From Pseudisothecium myosuroides (taxonomy: Eukaryota > Streptophyta > Bryopsida > Hypnales > Lembophyllaceae): a DNA stretch of 64,000 nt. The stretch is taken from assembly GCA_951799445.1 (NCBI GenBank), contig OX637292.1, positions 19,967,296 through 20,031,295 on the forward strand, in the 5' to 3' direction. Below are positions 58,246-64,000 of the stretch, piece after piece. The translations under genes were made by a program, and so were the position numbers. The first letter of the stretch is position 1; each line of letters starts with the position of its first letter. The notes under the pieces were generated by a model that made no database searches, was not told the DNA's origin, and saw nothing but the letters and a program-made list of their open reading frames with translations.

Positions 58246-58834
58246 GAGACAAACTCTTTATATACATATTGGGTGGTAGGAGGTAAAACAAACCATGTGG
58301 GATATTTAAATTAGAATTAGTAGGAGCTCAAGTCAAAAGCAGGAATTGTGTTTAAAGTAGAATTTTAGACCTTGTTTAGGCACAATAGAATAAAAAATTT
58401 CAAAATACTTTGAATTAATAAAAGATGTTAAATTAAGTAAAGTTTCATGTCCAAAAATCCGTTTGGGATTTCAAGTCTCCAATCAAAAGTTATGGACAAA
58501 TTTCAAAGAGGGGTTGAAATGGACATTTTCTTTGACATTTTTAAACATCAGCTTTGAATTTTGTCTATAACTTTTGATTGGAGGCTTTAAATCTCAAAAG
58601 GATTTTTGGAAATGAAACTTTACTTAATTTACCAACTTTTATTAGTTCAAAGGTTTTTGAAAAAAGTTATTTTACTATGCCTATGGGAGGTCTAAAATTC
58701 TACTTCAAACACATTTAAAATCCTACTTTTAACTTAACTATGAGTGGTTGAAAAACTAAAAATTCTAAATTACTTATCTCTCATGGGTTGTTCTACCTCC
58801 TAACACCCTATGAGTATATAAATAGCTTCTTACC
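58246..58834. mobile_element. Long palindromic foldback element, copy 2
   Basis: It is a close relative of 54817-55418 in the same orientation: ATACATATTGGGTGGTAGGA, AATCAAAAGTTATGGACAAA and GTTATTTTACTATGCCTA recur in the same order. The two arms again pair nearly end to end. It is nested within the CATAACATTCAGTAG element. Confidence 0.85.
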
Positions 58835-59113
58835 AAACTTGAAAACTCAAAGTAAGATGTTGATGGCAATTGGAGAGATTACATTGGTACATAACTCAAT
58901 ATAATCTTTGGAGTTTTGGCAAACCATCATTCACCCTTAAAATTATTTGTTGATTTGCATGTGTGATCCTAGAATTAGAAAAAAATGAGGCGCACCATAA
59001 GTCTACTGCCACTATCCCAACATTGAACCTCACATTAATGATGTGTGGATGAAATTCGTGAATGAGGACTTCGGAGAGGAAAAGGCAGCCTCTGAAGGCT
59101 ACTGAATGTTATG

Positions 59114-59494
59114 ATGCTTGAAGAGTTAAGGATGAATTTTAGCAATTAACAAATAATTCTTGGTATGACAATTTTTACAATTATTCAATCATTTCAAGTC
59201 ACAATTTAAGCTTGCATAGATTTTTAGTGTTCTTGATGATGATTTTGTATTTCGAATATATATATACCAAATTTATAAATATGATGCATTTATGACGGGA
59301 AAAATGCACATCTTCTATTTCATAATGATACTGCTTACAGTGTTGAATGACAACAAAGTAACAAATCAATGCCTGATCAATATTGTTTCCACTTTGCAGG
59401 TGCAGCGTCTTTGAAGCGTCCAAGCCAGCCCTGTTAATAAAACAAAACAATGATCTTCAAAATGTTAAAAACAATCAATATTTTGGAGGATACT
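59114..59494. other. Intergenic sequence
   Basis: I see nothing coding. Confidence 0.45.
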
Positions 59495-59604
59495 CATAAC
59501 ATTCAGTAGCATGTGTTGATGTTGCCTTGCTTCTAGCTATTGATGAAGCACTGTTGGGGTGTGGAATATACCACACCATCACTCTAGAGCTACTAAATGT
59601 TATG
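59495..59604. mobile_element. 110-bp element with CATAACATTCAGTAGC termini
   Basis: The ends CATAACATTCAGTAGC (59495-59510) and GCTACTAAATGTTATG (59589-59604) are inverted with one mismatch. The interior contains GTGGAATATACCACACCATC, like the hairpin at 57939. It is probably a deletion derivative of the 57900 family. Confidence 0.7.
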
Positions 59605-60082
59605 CTCATGACACTACCCCATCAACCATCTAAAGCCTTTGGCATGTATCCAAGTCTCAAAGCCATTAATCTAGTAATTGATCAATTTCTTGCTTTTCCA
59701 GACTTCACTAGCATGTACTGGTTGAGCGCAGAAAGCATTAACCCATAAACAATGCCGCAGTCATTTTTTGGTCTATGAATGACAGAAAATCTTTTTGTGT
59801 AGGATAGAAGTGCAACTATTCATCCTTGAAATTTCATGTAAAAAGGGGAGGTCTTGTACAATGCTTCCAAAGAGTGCTTTTGGATTTTTTAAACCAACTA
59901 TTCACACAATGCCAAAAGGGATGATTTCCACGGTCACAAGCCCATCCTTTAATGGTTAAGATCAACAACAATCAAAGGCCTTTAGAAAGTTGGAATGACA
60001 GTCATTGGCTATGGCGGCAAAAAACTTGTACCAATTTGTTGTTTCAAGCTGGTGTTGACATTTGACTGAGCAAGACTCATTA
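59605..60082. other. Intergenic sequence
   Basis: No gene is supported. Confidence 0.45.
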
Positions 60083-60371
60083 GAAGAGAAATGAGGTCGA
60101 AGAAGGGCCGTGAGTTATCTTGGAGTTCCCAAGCTTGGGAGCTTTGTTCCACTGGAATATTTCCATGCCACGTAGATTGCTGATGTGGTCGGGACACTGC
60201 CACATCATCTGCCACGTCAGCAAATTATTAAAAAAATATTTTTTCTAAAAATAGTAAAAAATTTCCAAAAATAGATTTTTTTTTTTTTTTTTCCTCTCAA
60301 TGATGAGATCAGCTTGTTCCCAACATAGGGAACAGCCTTGAAACGGCCCTTTCATGGCCTCATTTTTCTTC
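60083..60371. mobile_element. TA-flanked MITE with CCACGT stem, third copy
   Basis: The ends GAAGAGAAATGAGG and CCTCATTTTTCTTC are inverted, flanked by TA (60081-60082, 60372-60373). Inside are AGGGCCGT/ACGGCCCT, GTTCCC...GGGAAC, GCCACGTAG/CTGCCACGTC and an A/T homopolymer core. It has the same architecture as the 8708 and 18671 copies. Confidence 0.8.
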
Positions 60372-60373
60372 TA

Positions 60374-60872
60374 ATAGTTTATGCAACTTGTCTTCGAAGT
60401 CATGGCGGCAAGAAATTGTGGATAGTAATGGTGAGTTTCTACCGTAAAACCAACCTAAAGAAAACAAAATGCAGAAAAGCCCAAAGGGATGTAAGAAACA
60501 ACTGTGTTGTTCCACATTCATTAGTGTCGGTTGCTTGTATCCACCTTGCATAACATTGTTTCATTCACTTCATACCTGATTGTTGTACTCCCCAATTCTT
60601 GTTGGGATATAAACTCTATCCAACATTTGTAGTGGCCATAGTTTTAGTTGAGGTCATTTATGTTTTCTTCTTACACTTAGTGAGGCTTGTGTTCAATAGG
60701 AATGCAATGATAAAGAGCTCCTGTTGCAGACTATAAATTGCTATTGCAATATGTTGCAACATATTGCAAATATTTGCAAAACTTCTGTATTACAAGTATT
60801 TGGAATTTTTACATTGAGATACTTCCAACTGCGGAGAAGATGCCCCCTCACTGCTTGTAGTAGCTGCTGCCC
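60374..60872. other. 3' flank of the LRR receptor kinase
   Basis: It probably contains the minus-strand 3' UTR. Nothing else was recognised. Confidence 0.45.
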
Positions 60873-63800
60873 CTAAGCAACTTTGATTTGAATACTACCA
60901 CTCTTTTTCACATTTCGGATCGTGGGAGATCCTTGGGACCTGGAGGGAAGCCGTTCAGACTTGAGCACATCCTGGTCTGTGCTCGGAGATCGCAGCCCAA
61001 GCAGCGACATCTGCGTGCTGCTTGAAGCATCATAATCGATGGATCCCAATGAGCGTTCTGATTGTGTTCCCAAGCTCATAACCTCGCTGCCCATTTCGCC
61101 CTGCAGCATGGAAACTGCGCGCGCCATATCCGGACGTCTGTCCTCACGGTGTTGCAAGCATAACAGAGCTGTGTTAAGGACCTGTTGTACTTCAACGATC
61201 TCGTCGCTGCGCAACTCCATCTTGGGATCCACAATGTCCATTATGCTCCCTTTCGAGTGTCGCTCCTGTGCCTGTTGAGAAAAAAAGTCAGGAAGATGCA
61301 GATTCACCAAACAGAAGTCATTATTTAGAGACGACAGTGGATTTCAGACCTACAGGAACGGGGTTGAGTTTGCTTCTGACTGAATCACAACAATCGACAA
61401 CATTCAGCATAGAAACAAAATGATAAGCAGTGATCAACAAGAGAACAAAACTGAATACATCACATATTGAGGCGTCAATTACAGTGCATAAGAAATCAAT
61501 GTGATCCCACGATAATTACTGTATGCCCAAGAAGTTGTCAGCCACTTTGCAACTTCCATGGTGGTCAAAAGGAACAAACTAAATCTTAAAATACTTATTA
61601 TTGTGGCCTCTAATAATTAATAAGGTCCAGTGTAGTTACTTCAGTCACTCAAGACATGACGAACAACAAGGAAGACGATGCTCAACATCATGTTCATTCA
61701 AAATAGTGTCATATTTATATCCAATTGGGAGAGGTGGAAAACATTGAGGACAGCAACAATCAAGCCCAATTACCACTTGGACATTCGCATCCACCAAGGA
61801 ATACATTGCATTCAACAAAGTCTCAACGCCGATAAGTATTTTGAGATTTTGCGTTCATGTAAGATGTGCTGAAAACTGTATTGTGACGCACACCATCAGC
61901 ACACCGTTTTTACATCTTGATACCAGAAAGTCTGCACCTAAATCTCGGTTCAATTTAAGGAGCATAACATCTGCTAGAAATATTCATTTCAATCCATCAG
62001 ATTTAATTCAACGACCTCGAAAGCAAACTGGACAGAAATTTAAGCGAATATGAGGAACTTACCCATGTGGTGAGAATTGCTTGTTCAAGTGGAGCCGAAT
62101 TGTCCAGACATTTTCTGCCACTGACAATCTCAAGACACACAACTCCAAAACTGAAGACATCGGCTTTTTCGCTCAGCTGTCCGACAGTAGCATACTCCGG
62201 AGCCAGGTAACCTCTGCAAGTCAATCACACCGACAAGTAATATCTAAAGTCAGCACTCTCATCAATTTCACATTGCTATGATCCCCCCGGGAAGCTACAA
62301 CAGGTTGAAACAGGCAAAGTCTGGTAAGCTAGATATAGACTGGACAGAGGCGTTTGTGCTGTTCAAAGAGGAAATTACTTGGTGCCAGCGACATGGAGAG
62401 TCATGATGTGCGTGGTCTCTTCTGGAAATAGAAGCGCCAATCCGAAGTCTGCAATCTTAGGTTCTAAGTTGCTGTCCAGGAGGATGTTGGCCGGCTTGAT
62501 GTCCCTATGAATGATTTTCGGTTGAGCCAAAGCATGCAAGTAGTGAAGGCCGTGAGCAATGCCCAAGCAGATTCTCATTCGATTCGGCCAACTCAAAGTC
62601 TGATCGCTTTTGCCTTCTGCATCATTCCATTTATGATTTATAGAACCACGTATTTATACTTGAGAGTCGATTTCCAGTGTGCAAACTTGCTAAAAACAAT
62701 CTCAATCCAAAAGCTCTTCATAGACAATTCGTGGTTTCCGTGAACCATATCCACTTACCCAAAAGAACCCACTGTAGATCGTGGTTATCAACGTACTCGT
62801 AAACCAGCAGTCGTTGTTTCTCCCGAATGCAACAGCCCTTCAGCTTCACCAAATTTCGATGCTTCATCCCACTAATCAGAACAACTTCATTCAGAAACTC
62901 GTCCAGTCCTTGTTGAGAATTGATGTGGAGCTGTTTCACAGCGACAACATTTTTGTTGGGTAACACACCCTGCAGGAGAGGGCTGTGCATGTCATTGACA
63001 GGTAAATAATGGTCATACCATCCATACCAATTTTAAACGGTAATCCATCCGGAAGAATTTGACAGCAATACACCCGGAAGACTATTCACGACAATCCATC
63101 AAGCTTCTAGATACTGACGTTTCATTAATCGAAGACCACGACTGTTTTGGCACCAGAAATTTGTGACCACCATTTGCAGGTAGTGTGATAGCCAATATCT
63201 GAACGAGACAATGTGTACTAAATATTGCTTAATAAGAAAGAGTCATCAATTGGTAGCTTGCCTTGAAGACGGCACCGTATGCACCTTCTCCCAACTTCAT
63301 GTCCGGGTGGAAGTCACGAGTAGCGCTCCGAAGCTCATTGTATGTGAATAAAGTGGGCTTCACATCGTGCTCCTCAAACTCTGCCAATACCACAGAATGA
63401 AACCATGAACACTACAGAGTTTTCAGAGCCTCCATCGACAGGCTACGAATTAAGTCACGCATAGTGAAAAGAGCTACGACTCTCTGCTACGCAAGTGAAC
63501 TCAACCCTCTCAGGGAATCTGCTGGGGGCGTTAGATGTTTACTTTGGTGAACAAGCCGCAAGAGCTGTTTGTGCTGTCTTTGGCTCCTGCGGAATAAGAA
63601 AGCTGCCACGAGGATGACCGCAAGTGAAGAGGACAAACTCGCAGACAGTGAAATCTTCAGCACATCGCTACTGCGCATGCCTGCAGCCGTTGCAACGGAG
63701 GACGGATATCATCAGATAAGCTAGGGTGACGAAAACTGATATACGCGGGAGTCATATACACGACTACATTTGCACACATTTCGAAGCTTCGTGTTTCAAT

Positions 63801-63925
63801 CTTGCATTGTGGTATACCTAGTGATAGATGTTGACTGACGCATACCTGGAAGAGGACAGGCTTGGAGACAAAAACATTGTACAGCTTCGGCCCGTTTAGT
63901 GTCGCAAAACGGATTGCCCGCCAGC
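60873..63925 (-). CDS. LRR receptor-like Ser/Thr kinase (3' part; ectodomain outside window)
   Basis: Seven minus-strand exons agree in phase: 63925-63846, 63680-63543, 63380-63262, 62969-62759, 62616-62379, 62213-62063 and 61271-60873. The first visible exon has LAGNPFCDT and a Cys-rich stretch, typical after the last LRR. The next has the membrane helix ([20 protein letters not shown]). Then come [15 protein letters not shown], glycine loop [15 protein letters not shown] lysine, [39 protein letters not shown] and a Ser-rich tail ending SGSIQIKVA. It should be an active plasma-membrane kinase. Intron positions and the NELRSAT motif resemble the LRR-VIII-2 (malectin-like LRR) group, but the extracellular exons are beyond 64000. 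One intron, after 63262, uses a GC donor. Confidence 0.9.
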
Positions 63926-64000
63926 CTGCAAAGGTTGCGCCATCATTAAGATGTCATTTTGCTTGGCGATGCACATGTCCTACGCAATACAAAGTGAGGT

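Larger units (their letters stand above)
57900..59113. mobile_element. 1.2-kb element with CATAACATTCAGTAG termini
   Basis: CATAACATTCAGTAG at 57900-57914 and CTACTGAATGTTATG at 59099-59113 are perfect 15-bp inverted copies. Inside are a 36-bp-arm hairpin (57939-58015) and a complete long palindromic element (58246-58834). I see no convincing coding frame or clear target-site duplication. Confidence 0.65.

Noticed and set aside
59199..59748. Open frames of 73-83 codons between repeats
   Set aside because: They have no domain and no splice context. The second overlaps the 110-bp inverted-repeat element.
1..64000. CRISPR arrays, operons or prokaryotic mobile islands
   Set aside because: The window is plainly plant nuclear DNA with spliced genes. 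The tandem repeats seen are two- or three-copy local duplications.

Overview
This is nuclear DNA from a land plant. The evidence is GT-AG spliced genes, an L-type lectin receptor kinase, an LRR receptor kinase, plastid protoporphyrinogen oxidase, telo-box motifs (AAACCCTAA) at ribosomal-protein genes, a plant mariner-like transposase and a plant L1-type LINE. I cannot name the species. Gene space covers about a quarter of the window. The rest is AT-rich and full of short inverted-repeat DNA transposons (MITEs).

Layout. 1-2310 is a decayed, multi-exon coiled-coil gene. Its end and about 1.3 kb of downstream sequence (1934-3640) recur at 16134-18188, and MITEs were inserted into the second copy after the duplication. 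4467-5385 is a degraded minus-strand relative of the intact L-type lectin receptor kinase at 5935-8643. 9-16 kb is non-coding with three MITE-like repeats. 19214-21969 looks like a dead mariner-like element that also contains an antisense OTU-protease-like remnant. 22715-25229 is one 5'-truncated LINE whose upstream half is inverted (twin-priming structure) and which is flanked by a 15-bp target-site duplication.

26-50 kb is the gene-rich core: 40S ribosomal protein S11 (uS17, minus), a conserved uncharacterised type I membrane protein (minus, 12 exons), 60S L29 (eL29, plus), 60S L31 (eL31, minus) and chloroplast protoporphyrinogen IX oxidase (plus, 11 exons). The exon structures given were traced by hand from splice sites and reading phase, and each coding sequence closes in frame.

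50-60 kb is intergenic. It holds two long (about 600 bp) palindromic elements, a nested PIF/Harbinger-like pair, a family with CATAACATTCAGTAG termini and several other repeats. 60873-63925 is the 3' part of an LRR receptor-like kinase on the minus strand; its ectodomain lies beyond the right edge.

There is no operon-like co-operation here. The genes are independent housekeeping and receptor genes. The main interest is the transposon record: at least eight inverted-repeat families, several with readable target-site duplications, two filled/empty-site comparisons inside the duplicated block, and an inverted LINE.
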